Below are positions 6,364-11,647 of a stretch of DNA of 11,647 nucleotides, in pieces; position 1 is the first letter of the stretch, and every line of letters begins with the position of its first letter. Under the pieces are notes generated by a model, which worked only from the letters and a program-made list of their open reading frames with translations, did no database searches and had not been told where the DNA came from. This stretch comes from Candidatus Rokuibacteriota bacterium. Lineage in GTDB: Bacteria > Methylomirabilota > Methylomirabilia > Rokubacteriales > CSP1-6. Where the stretch lies: the NCBI GenBank assembly GCA_003221435.1, contig QHRS01000036.1:1-11647 (forward strand). Direction: 5' to 3'. The position numbers and the translations under genes are program-made.

Positions 6364-6436
6364 CCACGCTCCAAGGGGTCCCCCTTGGGATCCCGGGCGG
6401 CAATTCCATCAGACAATGTTCGGGAACCGGGTGGTT
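6364..6436 (+). repeat. Structured intergenic module, copy 2
   Basis: Same order as copy 1: CCACGCTCC, a hairpin with perfect 8-nt arms CCAAGGGG (6371-6378) and CCCCTTGG (6381-6388), a short spacer, then the 38-nt core at 6399-6436. It lies about 95 nt after the lost stop of the detached gene end, compared with about 180 nt in copy 1, so the spacer differs by an indel while the module is kept. Weaker similarity (around ACTCGTTG) continues to about 6470. Confidence 0.7.
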
Positions 6437-6811
6437 ACCGCACGGCCATTGCAGGCGCGCAACTCGTTGCCCCGCAACCGCCGCGGGTGGGGAAGTCAAA
6501 GACCTTTTCGGCGCGGGACTCGAATTGACGGCAGCCACGTAGTTACGGGCCCGAAGACGCGGCGCAACTCTGGGCGAGCGAATGATAGACTCTACGGCGT
6601 ACCCCATCACTCAGCGCGGTGGGGTGCTGGTCTCCCAGCCAAGGGTCAGCTGAATCTCCGTCAGGCCGCGAGTGCAGTGTTGATCCTGCCAAGGTCACGG
6701 CCCTATGGTCGCGGTCCGACCTTAACCGGCCCGGATCGTAGCGCAGGAAGACCCGAAGGTTTAAAGGGGTGACTCCGGCGGTTTGTTTCCAAAGAAACCG
6801 GGTTCAACGGT
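6437..6811. other. Geneless stretch downstream of the response-regulator gene
   Basis: About 375 bases with no supported gene on either strand. It holds small inverted repeats: GCAAC-TC-GTTGC at 6459-6470, GCTGG-TCTC-CCAGC at 6626-6639, and the hairpin at 6785-6798. A short tandem GGTTCAAC repeat follows at about 6801-6816. I see no RNA gene. Confidence 0.5.
6785..6798 (-). terminator. Small hairpin after the response-regulator gene
   Basis: GTTTC and GAAAC pair perfectly around CAAA, about 13 nt beyond the stop at 6812-6814. An alternative longer fold uses GGTTT (6780-6784) with AAACC (6795-6799). The stem is short and AT-rich with no T-run after it, so its role as terminator is weak. Confidence 0.3.
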
Positions 6812-7270
6812 TCAACCGCTCACCGTCGGCGGTAGCTTCACGCTCTTGAACCAGAAGTCGTTGATCGAGCGGAATAATTCCACCCACCGGTCGAGGCCCG
6901 TGGGCTTGGTGATGTAGCTGTTCGCATGCATCTTGTATGCGGTCAAGATGTCGCGATCGGAATTGGATGTCGTCAGGACAACGACCGGGATGTCCTTCAG
7001 GCTTTCGTCCTTCTTGATTTCGGCCAGCACTGCCCGCCCGTCTGTCCGAGGCAGGTTGAGGTCGAGCAGCGTCAGATCGGGCCGCGGCGCATCGGCGTAT
7101 GGAGCCCGGCGTTTCAAGAACGCCAAGGCCTGATCGCCGTCCTGCGTCACGAACAGGCGGTGCGCGACATGGTTTTTCTCCAGGCTCAACCGGGTCAGTG
7201 CCACGTCTGCCGGGTTGTCTTCGACCAAGAACACGTTCACCGGTGTCGTGGGCGTTGTCGAGCTGTTCAT
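6812..7270 (-). CDS. Response regulator, CheY/Rcp1-like single receiver domain
   Basis: The protein has 152 residues from the ATG at 7270, preceded by AGGAGG at 7277-7282 with 6-nt spacing; a GTG at 7276 abuts that site and is less likely. The whole protein is one receiver domain. E17-D18 form the acidic pair, D70 in LLDLNLP is the phosphoacceptor, T100/T101 follow VVVL, and K122 is the conserved lysine in TKP. The pattern VEDNPADVALTRLSLEK... LFVTQDGDQALAFL is that of Rcp1-type regulators that pair with phytochrome-like kinases. There is no output domain, so it would act by protein contact or in a phosphorelay. It starts 2 nt after the stop of the kinase gene, so translation is very probably coupled and the kinase is its partner. 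Confidence 0.93.
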   Translation of the reverse strand: MNSSTTPTTPVNVFLVEDNPADVALTRLSLEKNHVAHRLFVTQDGDQALAFLKRRAPYADAPRPDLTLLDLNLPRTDGRAVLAEIKKDESLKDIPVVVLTTSNSDRDILTAYKMHANSYITKPTGLDRWVELFRSINDFWFKSVKLPPTVSG

Positions 7271-7272
7271 GG

Positions 7273-8412
7273 TCACCCTCCTGCGTGAATGGGAAGTGAG
7301 AAATAGAAGACGCTACCCCTGCCGGGCTCGGATTCGACCCAGATCTGGCCCCCATGCTGCTCGACCACCCGCTTGCAAATAGCCAGGCCGATGCCGGTGC
7401 CGGGATATTGCCCTTCCGGATGCAATCGCCTGAACACATCGAAGATCTGCTCGCAATGTCGCGGCTCGATCCCGATGCCGTTGTCGCGCACCGAGAACGC
7501 CCACTCGTTGCCGTGGCGCTCGGCCGAGACGTGCACACGCGGCGGTTGATTGCCGCGAAACTTGATCGCGTTTGCGATCAGGTTCTGGAAAAGGTGCGCC
7601 AGCTGCGGCGCGTCGGCGGTCACGACCGGCAACGGGTCATGTGAGACTTCCGCCCGCATCTCGTCGATCGAGACACGCAGATTGGCGACGGCCTCCGCGA
7701 CCACGCTCGCACAATCTGTAGGCGCAAAGCGTCTCGTCGGACTCTGAAGTCGCGAGTACTCGAGCAGGTCGGCGACCAACCCCCGCATGCGCCGGGCCCC
7801 GGCCACAGCGTAGCCGATCCACTCACGCGCATTGTCGTCCAGTTGCGCTTTGTAACGATCGCTCAGGAGCTCGCAAAAGCTCGCCACGGTGCGCGCCGGT
7901 TCCTGCAAGTCATGCGAGGCGACGAAGGCGAATCGCTGTAACTCCGAATTGGACCGCGCCAGCTCGTCCGTCCGTTGGCGCAGCTCGTCAACCATCCGCA
8001 AGGCCTCCTCCGCCCGTTTGGCCAGAGTGACGTCGCGAGCGATGGTGGACGCTCCGATGACTCGACCCCCCTCATCCTTGATCGGCGATACAGTGAGCGA
8101 GATGTCGATGATCGTGCCGTCTTTCCGCCGGCGTTTGGTTCCGTAGTGCTCGATCCGCTCGCCGTCCCCGATACGCTTCAGGATCCCGGGGATCTCGTCC
8201 TCTCGGTCCGGCGGCACCAGCAGGTCGAGGGATTTCCCGATCATCTCTGTGGCCGTGTACCCATAGATTCGCTCGGCCCCCCGGTTGCAACTGGTGACGA
8301 TCCCGTCGAGGGTCTCGCCGATGATCGCGTCGTCCGATGACTCTACGATGGCGGCCAGGTGCGAGCGCAGTAATGCCAGATCGGCAATACCCGGTTGCTG
8401 GAGTTTGACCAC
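7273..8412 (-). CDS. PAS-domain sensor histidine kinase (phytochrome-type HisKA)
   Basis: The GTG at 8412 is preferred because GGGAGG (8421-8426) lies 8 nt before it, giving 379 residues. A GTG at 8469 would add 19 residues but has no ribosome-binding site. From the 8412 start: PAS/PAC at about 16-131 (AIVESSDDAIIGETLDG, YGYTATEMIGKS, KRRRKDGTIIDI, GASTIARDVT), then a short coiled coil (KRAEEALRMVDELRQRTDEL). The H-box SHDLQEP has phospho-His at about 167. The N-box FQNLIANAIKF has Asn at about 281, followed by DNGIGI and GTGIGLAICKRVVEQHGG. There are no membrane segments, so the kinase is cytosolic and the PAS domain would sense an internal cue. It forms an operon with the downstream response regulator. 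Confidence 0.93.
   Translation of the reverse strand: MVKLQQPGIADLALLRSHLAAIVESSDDAIIGETLDGIVTSCNRGAERIYGYTATEMIGKSLDLLVPPDREDEIPGILKRIGDGERIEHYGTKRRRKDGTIIDISLTVSPIKDEGGRVIGASTIARDVTLAKRAEEALRMVDELRQRTDELARSNSELQRFAFVASHDLQEPARTVASFCELLSDRYKAQLDDNAREWIGYAVAGARRMRGLVADLLEYSRLQSPTRRFAPTDCASVVAEAVANLRVSIDEMRAEVSHDPLPVVTADAPQLAHLFQNLIANAIKFRGNQPPRVHVSAERHGNEWAFSVRDNGIGIEPRHCEQIFDVFRRLHPEGQYPGTGIGLAICKRVVEQHGGQIWVESEPGRGSVFYFSLPIHAGG
7277..7282 (-). promoter_or_regulatory. Shine-Dalgarno sequence inside the kinase 3' end, for the response regulator
   Basis: AGGAGG overlaps the last codons of the kinase gene and lies 6 nt before the regulator ATG at 7270. It decides the start and implies coupled translation. 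Confidence 0.75.
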
Positions 8413-8923
8413 CGCCCGATCCTCCCGCACGCAATTCAACGCCCCACCGGGCGAGGTGTCAACGAGCACTCCATGTTGTGTTGTGGGGGCTTAGGTTACC
8501 GGCCCCGTCTTTCGGCTCAACCGGTCCGAGAGCCGGGCGCCTGGTTGTTCTCTGACTGCTTCGGGGCCTCAGGAACACGCTCTTTCGGCTCAAGAAACGA
8601 AAGGAAATGACGGGCCCTCTTCAACGTCTCCATGACTACCTCCAAAAGTCACGCCCGCACCCAGTGGCCGTGGAAAAAGTGCCGCCACCAGGTCGAGCAC
8701 GACCGTGCTCAGACGCTGGGACGCCCCGCGGGAACCGCCTGCTTCGGCTCCGGCCCCGTCGGTCCGTTGCTTGCCCTTAGCAGCGTGCGATTTTCTCCAA
8801 CCCGAGGCGTGACCCCTTCTCCGCGGCGTTTTACTTTCGCTGGACATCGCGGCCACAAAACCGTTCGCGCTCTTCGGCCCAGGTTGGCCGAGGGTTGAGA
8901 TGCACGCGTGAACGTCCCCCCTT
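8413..8923. other. Stretch between the cupredoxin gene and the kinase gene, no supported gene
   Basis: About 510 bases. An open frame on the minus strand (8590-8856, Arg/Ser/Gly-rich N-terminus) has no ribosome-binding site and no known motif. A 13-nt direct repeat, TCTTTCGGCTCAA, occurs at 8508-8520 and 8581-8593. A hairpin at 8872-8893 follows the cupredoxin gene. The kinase promoter should lie here, but I cannot place it. Confidence 0.5.
8872..8893 (-). terminator. Hairpin after the cupredoxin operon, candidate terminator
   Basis: CTTCGGCC (8872-8879) pairs with GGCCGAGG (8886-8893) as an 8-bp stem with one T-G pair and a 6-nt loop, about 30 nt beyond the stop at 8924-8926. No T-run follows directly on the minus strand, so intrinsic termination is uncertain. 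Confidence 0.4.
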
Positions 8924-9538
8924 CTACTGGACCACGAGCCTGCCGTGGAACATGTCCATGCCGCAGGCGAAGGTGAACGTACCTTTGTCCTGCGGCGGGA
9001 TCTTGATCTCGACGGGACGATCGAGGGGCAGGCTGCGAGTCTCGTTCAGCAACGGAATCACGATCTGTTTGGCGCAGGTGTTGTCTGATGTCCGCGTGAC
9101 GACGAGCGTGATGAACTCTCCGGCGGGAATCGTGAGTGAACCGGGATGGAAACCCTCTCCATCCACGGTCACGCGGAAGTGTCGCTCGTCCGCCCGAAGC
9201 GGTTCCATCCGGCCAGTCGCCATGCGGCTCGCCGAGGCCGAGCTCATGTCCCGCGACACTGTCGCAAGCCTCTTACGCCATTGAGGGTGGTCGGCGATGC
9301 GTCCAATAAAGGCCTCGGCGAAGTCGCGGTCCTGCATCAGCGCTTCCATCAAGAGTGTCCTGCTCTTTTCACTCGACAGGACGCGATCGATATCCTTCTT
9401 CATCTTCCGCTCGCTAGAAGTCCCCTGGCGCGTGTGGTCCCCGCTGCCCGAGGGCGTGGTGCAGCATTGGCTGCGGGCTGGCTCCGGAGCGAGCGTCAGC
9501 GGCAGAACCAGAGCCCAGATCAAGATACGAGACGTCAT
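8924..9538 (-). CDS. Secreted cupredoxin-domain protein
   Basis: The protein has 204 residues from the ATG at 9538, which has AAGGAGG (9547-9553) 8 nt upstream; the frame is open further upstream, but that part is the antisense of the neighbour. Residues 1-23 are a signal peptide (ILIWALVLPLTLA, ARS/Q). Residues 44-100 form a charged helical region (KKDIDRVLSS, LLMEALMQDRDFAEAF, HPQWRKRL). Residues 119-204 are an EfeO/Cupredoxin_1-type fold (FRVTVDGEGFHPGSLTIPAG, LVVTRTSDNTCAKQIVIP, FACGMDMFHGRLVVQ). C155, C192, M194, M196 and H198 are candidate copper ligands. It would act in the periplasm or on the cell surface in metal binding or transfer. It lies third in an operon after the RND pump and a paralogous lipoprotein. 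Confidence 0.85.
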   Translation of the reverse strand: MTSRILIWALVLPLTLAPEPARSQCCTTPSGSGDHTRQGTSSERKMKKDIDRVLSSEKSRTLLMEALMQDRDFAEAFIGRIADHPQWRKRLATVSRDMSSASASRMATGRMEPLRADERHFRVTVDGEGFHPGSLTIPAGEFITLVVTRTSDNTCAKQIVIPLLNETRSLPLDRPVEIKIPPQDKGTFTFACGMDMFHGRLVVQ

Positions 9539-9599
9539 GATCGAATCCTCCTTGTTTGGGGAGCGAGGTCGGAGAGTATGGGGCGAAGTCGCGGCCGGT

Positions 9600-9947
9600 T
9601 CACTTGGCTGCAACGGTTCCACCGAGCATGTGCATGCCGCAGATGTAGTTGAGCGTGTCTGCCACGCCGTTGGGAACATTGATGCGCACCGCCTGGTTGA
9701 GCGGCAGCGTGCGACGCTCATTGAGTGCCGGGATCAAAATCTCCTTCGCGCAGGTCTGATCGGTCTTGCGCGTAACAACCAAAGTGAACGCCTGCCCGCG
9801 CGGCACTTCCGCCCGGGGCGGCTCGAATCCACGGTCAGTCACTGCGAGCCGGACCAGTTGCGGCCCGGCAGGGGACTTCTGTTCCTGATTGCAGCCCGCC
9901 ATTGCGATCACGGCGACCAGAGCGAGAAGGACCAGTGCGAGTCTCAT
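9600..9947 (-). CDS. Cupredoxin-domain lipoprotein
   Basis: The protein has 115 residues. The ATG at 9947 follows AAGGAGG (9953-9959) with 5-nt spacing. Residues 1-18 are a lipoprotein signal ending in the lipobox MAGC, so C19 would be lipidated; Met at -3 is less common than Leu. Residues 30-115 are a cupredoxin domain (LAVTDRGFEPPRAEVPRG, LVVTRKTDQTCAKEILIP, LNYICGMHMLGG). C66, C103, M105, H106 and M107 are candidate copper ligands. The domain is clearly paralogous to that of the next gene (LVVTR-x-x-D-x-TCAK, CGM-x-M). It starts 15 nt after the pump gene stop, so the two are co-transcribed. It is likely membrane-anchored and periplasmic, handling copper or silver with the pump. Confidence 0.87.
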   Translation of the reverse strand: MRLALVLLALVAVIAMAGCNQEQKSPAGPQLVRLAVTDRGFEPPRAEVPRGQAFTLVVTRKTDQTCAKEILIPALNERRTLPLNQAVRINVPNGVADTLNYICGMHMLGGTVAAK

Positions 9948-9962
9948 GAGAACCTCCTTGAA

Positions 9963-11159
9963 TCAGGGTTGAATGCTTGAGGCGACGCCACTCGTCGCCG
10001 GCGGTTCCGGCAGTCTGCGTCCTCTCCACCACGCGAAGATGGCCGGGTAGACGAGCAGCTCGAGCACGAACGAGGTGACCACACCGCCCACCATGGGCGC
10101 GGCGATGCGCTTCATCACATCGGCGCCGCTGCCATGGCCCCACATGATGGGGAGCAGGCCGAACAGGATGGCGCACACGGTCATCATCTTGGGGCGGATA
10201 CGGTGGGCCGCCCCCTCGACGATGGCCTGGGTCAAATCATTGCGATCCTTGAGCGCGCCCCGCTTCCGGTGGTCGTCGTGCGCGAGGTTGAGATAGAGCA
10301 GCATCACCGTGCCGGTCTCCGCATCGAGGCCGGCGAGCGCGATCATGCCGACCCAGACCGCGACGCTCAGGTTGTAGTGGAGCAGCCACACCAGCCACAC
10401 CGCCCCGATGAGCGAGAACGGCACGGCCAGCATCACGATCGCGGTCTCGGGCACCGAGCGCAGGTTGAAGTAGAGCAGGGCAAAGACGAGGAGCAGGGTG
10501 ACCGGAATGACCAGCGAGAGGCGGGCCTGGGCGCGCTCGTAGTACTTGAACTGCCCCGCCCAATCGAGCCGGTAGCCCGGCGGGAGCTTCACTCGCTCTG
10601 CGACCTTGCGCTGAGCGTCGTGGACGAAGTCGGCCAGCGGGCGATCGGCGACGTCCACCGACACCAAGGCCACCAGCTGCCCATCTTCGTCCTGAATCAT
10701 GGGCGCGCCGGTGCTGAAGTGGATGTCGGCCAGCTCGGCGAGCGGGATCTGGGCGCCCGACGGCGTGGGGACGAGTACGCGCTTGAGCGCCTCGGGATCG
10801 TCGCGCAACTCGCGGGCATAGCGGACGGCGACCGTGTAGCGCTCCCGCGCTTCGACCGTCTGGGTGACGGACATTCCGCCGATGGCGGACTCGATGACGT
10901 CCTGGACGTCTCCCACGGTGAGTCCGTAGCGCGCCGCCTCGTCGCGACGGACATCGAAGTCGAGGAAGTAGCCGCCGGTGACGCGCTCGGCAAAGGCGCT
11001 GCGCGTCCCTTGAGTCTCCTTGACGGCGTTCTCCACCGCCACCGCTACGCTCTCGATGCCGGCGAGGCTAGGACCGAACACCTTGATCCCCACCGCGCTC
11101 CCGCGTCTGGATCGGCATCCACCAGATGTTGGGCATGCCCGGGAAATGCATGCGCCCAT
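9963..11159 (-). CDS. cusA: CusA/CzcA-type heavy-metal RND efflux pump, C-terminal half (downstream of a frameshift)
   Basis: Genuine pump sequence in this frame begins at VGIKVFGPSLAGI (about 11093); the preceding residues back to the ATG at 11159 are out-of-frame translation of the other half. Recognisable parts are FAERVTGGYFLDFDV, RYGLTVGDVQDVIESAIGG and the second porter domain. The C-terminal transmembrane bundle follows (SLVIPVTLLLVFALLYFNL, PFSLIGAVWLVWLL, GMIALAGLDAETGTVMLLYL, MMTVCAILFGLLPIMWG, MKRIAAPMVGGVVTSFVLE). This is the HME-RND family, proton-driven tripartite exporters of Cu/Ag or Co/Zn/Cd across both membranes. The family normally has just over 1000 residues in one chain. 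With the 11068-11647 frame it makes one gene, interrupted at 11094-11100. Cupredoxin genes follow immediately, favouring Cu/Ag over Zn/Co as substrate. Confidence 0.85.
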   Translation of the reverse strand: MGACISRACPTSGGCRSRRGSAVGIKVFGPSLAGIESVAVAVENAVKETQGTRSAFAERVTGGYFLDFDVRRDEAARYGLTVGDVQDVIESAIGGMSVTQTVEARERYTVAVRYARELRDDPEALKRVLVPTPSGAQIPLAELADIHFSTGAPMIQDEDGQLVALVSVDVADRPLADFVHDAQRKVAERVKLPPGYRLDWAGQFKYYERAQARLSLVIPVTLLLVFALLYFNLRSVPETAIVMLAVPFSLIGAVWLVWLLHYNLSVAVWVGMIALAGLDAETGTVMLLYLNLAHDDHRKRGALKDRNDLTQAIVEGAAHRIRPKMMTVCAILFGLLPIMWGHGSGADVMKRIAAPMVGGVVTSFVLELLVYPAIFAWWRGRRLPEPPATSGVASSIQP

Positions 11160-11647
11160 CCATGTCCGCGATCAGCCGCTCCCACGTCATGCCCTTGCGC
11201 CACTGGCTCTCGGGCTTGAGCGAGATGACCGTCTCGACCATCGAGAGCGGCGCCGGATCGGTGGCCGTCCGGGCCCGGCCGATCTTGCCGAACACGATCT
11301 CGACCTCGGGGACGGTGCGGAGACGGCGATCCATCTGCTGGAGCACGGAGCTCGCTTCCGTGTCGGACATCCCGGGCGGCGCGGTCGGCATGTAGAGCAA
11401 CGTGCCCTCGTTCAAGGGTGGCATGAACTCGCTCCCGAGGCGCAGGAACACGGGGATGGTCGAGAGCAGCATCAGGGACGCGCCGAAAACCACCCAGCGG
11501 CGCCGCCGCACGGCGAAGCGCACGACGGGTGCGTACCATCGAACCAGCAGGCGCGACATCGGATGCTCGCTCTCCGCACGAATGCGACCGCGAATGAACC
11601 ATGCCGCCAGCGCCGGGGTGAGCGTGACGGCCAGGAGCGCCGCGAAC
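11068..11647 (-). CDS. cusA: CusA/CzcA-type heavy-metal RND efflux pump, middle part (5' end outside window, ends in frameshift)
   Basis: The gene enters from the right edge in frame (FAALLAVTLTPALAAWFIRG). It continues through a cytoplasmic stretch, a transmembrane helix (RRWVVFGASLMLLSTIPVFL) and the periplasmic porter (GSEFMPPLNEGTLLYMPT, PGMSDTEAS, FGKIGRARTATDPAPLSMVETV, MPNIWWMPIQTR). The Met residues in LLYMPT and LSMVET correspond to two of the three copper/silver-binding methionines of E. coli CusA (M573, M623). After QTR (11101-11109) the frame shifts; the correct continuation is in the next entry's frame from 11093. The residues after QTR in this frame (ERGGDQGVRS) are not pump-like. 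Either the gene is inactive or the assembly has an error here. Confidence 0.87.
   Translation of the reverse strand, partial: FAALLAVTLTPALAAWFIRGRIRAESEHPMSRLLVRWYAPVVRFAVRRRRWVVFGASLMLLSTIPVFLRLGSEFMPPLNEGTLLYMPTAPPGMSDTEASSVLQQMDRRLRTVPEVEIVFGKIGRARTATDPAPLSMVETVISLKPESQWRKGMTWERLIADMDGRMHFPGMPNIWWMPIQTRERGGDQGVRS

Noticed and set aside
6248..6610. 120-codon minus-strand frame sharing the NHxVPExCxMELP peptide with a plus-strand frame at 3669-3896
   Set aside because: The shared peptide comes from the conserved DNA core. The three core differences are all amino-acid replacements in this frame, so protein-level selection is not supported.
8590..8856. Open frame of 88 codons on the minus strand with a basic, Ser/Arg-rich start
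   Set aside because: No ribosome-binding site, GTG start, no motif, and the C-terminal part is low-complexity; an overlapping plus-strand frame is equally open, as expected for GC-rich DNA.
9539..9721. Upstream extension of the second cupredoxin frame to 9721
   Set aside because: The ATG at 9538 has a strong Shine-Dalgarno sequence and starts a signal peptide; the extension overlaps the lipoprotein gene in another frame.
10134..11219. Long plus-strand open frame (361 codons) opposite the pump gene
   Set aside because: Antisense of the well-recognised RND pump; no ribosome-binding site and shadow-like composition.

Overview
The window is GC-rich bacterial DNA. Three ORFs or ORF remnants end in an FlgD-like/type IX-style C-terminal sorting domain (PNPF... 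VxVxDxxGRRV ... GVYFVR/GIYFYRLQAG). That signature is typical of uncultivated FCB-group lineages such as Candidatus Eisenbacteria, Latescibacteria or Gemmatimonadota relatives. The lineage is an inference from style only. Several broken or truncated genes and lone gene ends suggest an accessory or decaying region, or a metagenome assembly with some errors.

Layout, left to right. (1) 3-692 (+): the C-terminal part of a multi-pass membrane protein whose start lies outside the window. (2) 693-1134: no gene, but 805-851 holds the 3' half of a tRNA-Arg(ACG) on the minus strand, which looks like an att-site remnant. (3) 1135-2346 (+): an FRG-domain protein whose frame runs without a stop into a signal-peptide-like segment. 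This is followed, one frame over, by a secreted post-COAP-1-like protein with a sorting domain (2270-3292) and a stray second sorting-domain fragment (3441-3638). (4) 4036-5685 (-): a secreted NHL-type beta-propeller protein with a sorting domain. It is flanked by inverted copies of its own 3' end plus a roughly 74-nt structured intergenic module (3786-3859 and 6364-6436). (5) 7270-6812 and 8412-7273 (-): a translationally coupled PAS histidine kinase and a CheY/Rcp1-like response regulator. (6) 8924-11647 (-): a copper/silver-type operon. It encodes the C-terminal half of a CusA/CzcA-type RND pump, broken by a frameshift, then a cupredoxin lipoprotein, then a second secreted cupredoxin.

The functional units are the signalling pair and the metal-efflux operon. 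In the operon the pump would export the metal, and the two exported cupredoxin-fold proteins would bind it outside the inner membrane. The secreted propeller and post-COAP proteins are probably surface or exported proteins handled by the same C-terminal-domain secretion route.

The most unusual item is the duplicated, structured intergenic module. It follows sorting-domain gene ends in opposite orientations, and its central 38 nt have only three transitions between copies. The next most notable are the tRNA-Arg half-gene beside the FRG gene, the FRG/signal-peptide fusion, and the pump frameshift at the position of a predicted metal-site methionine.
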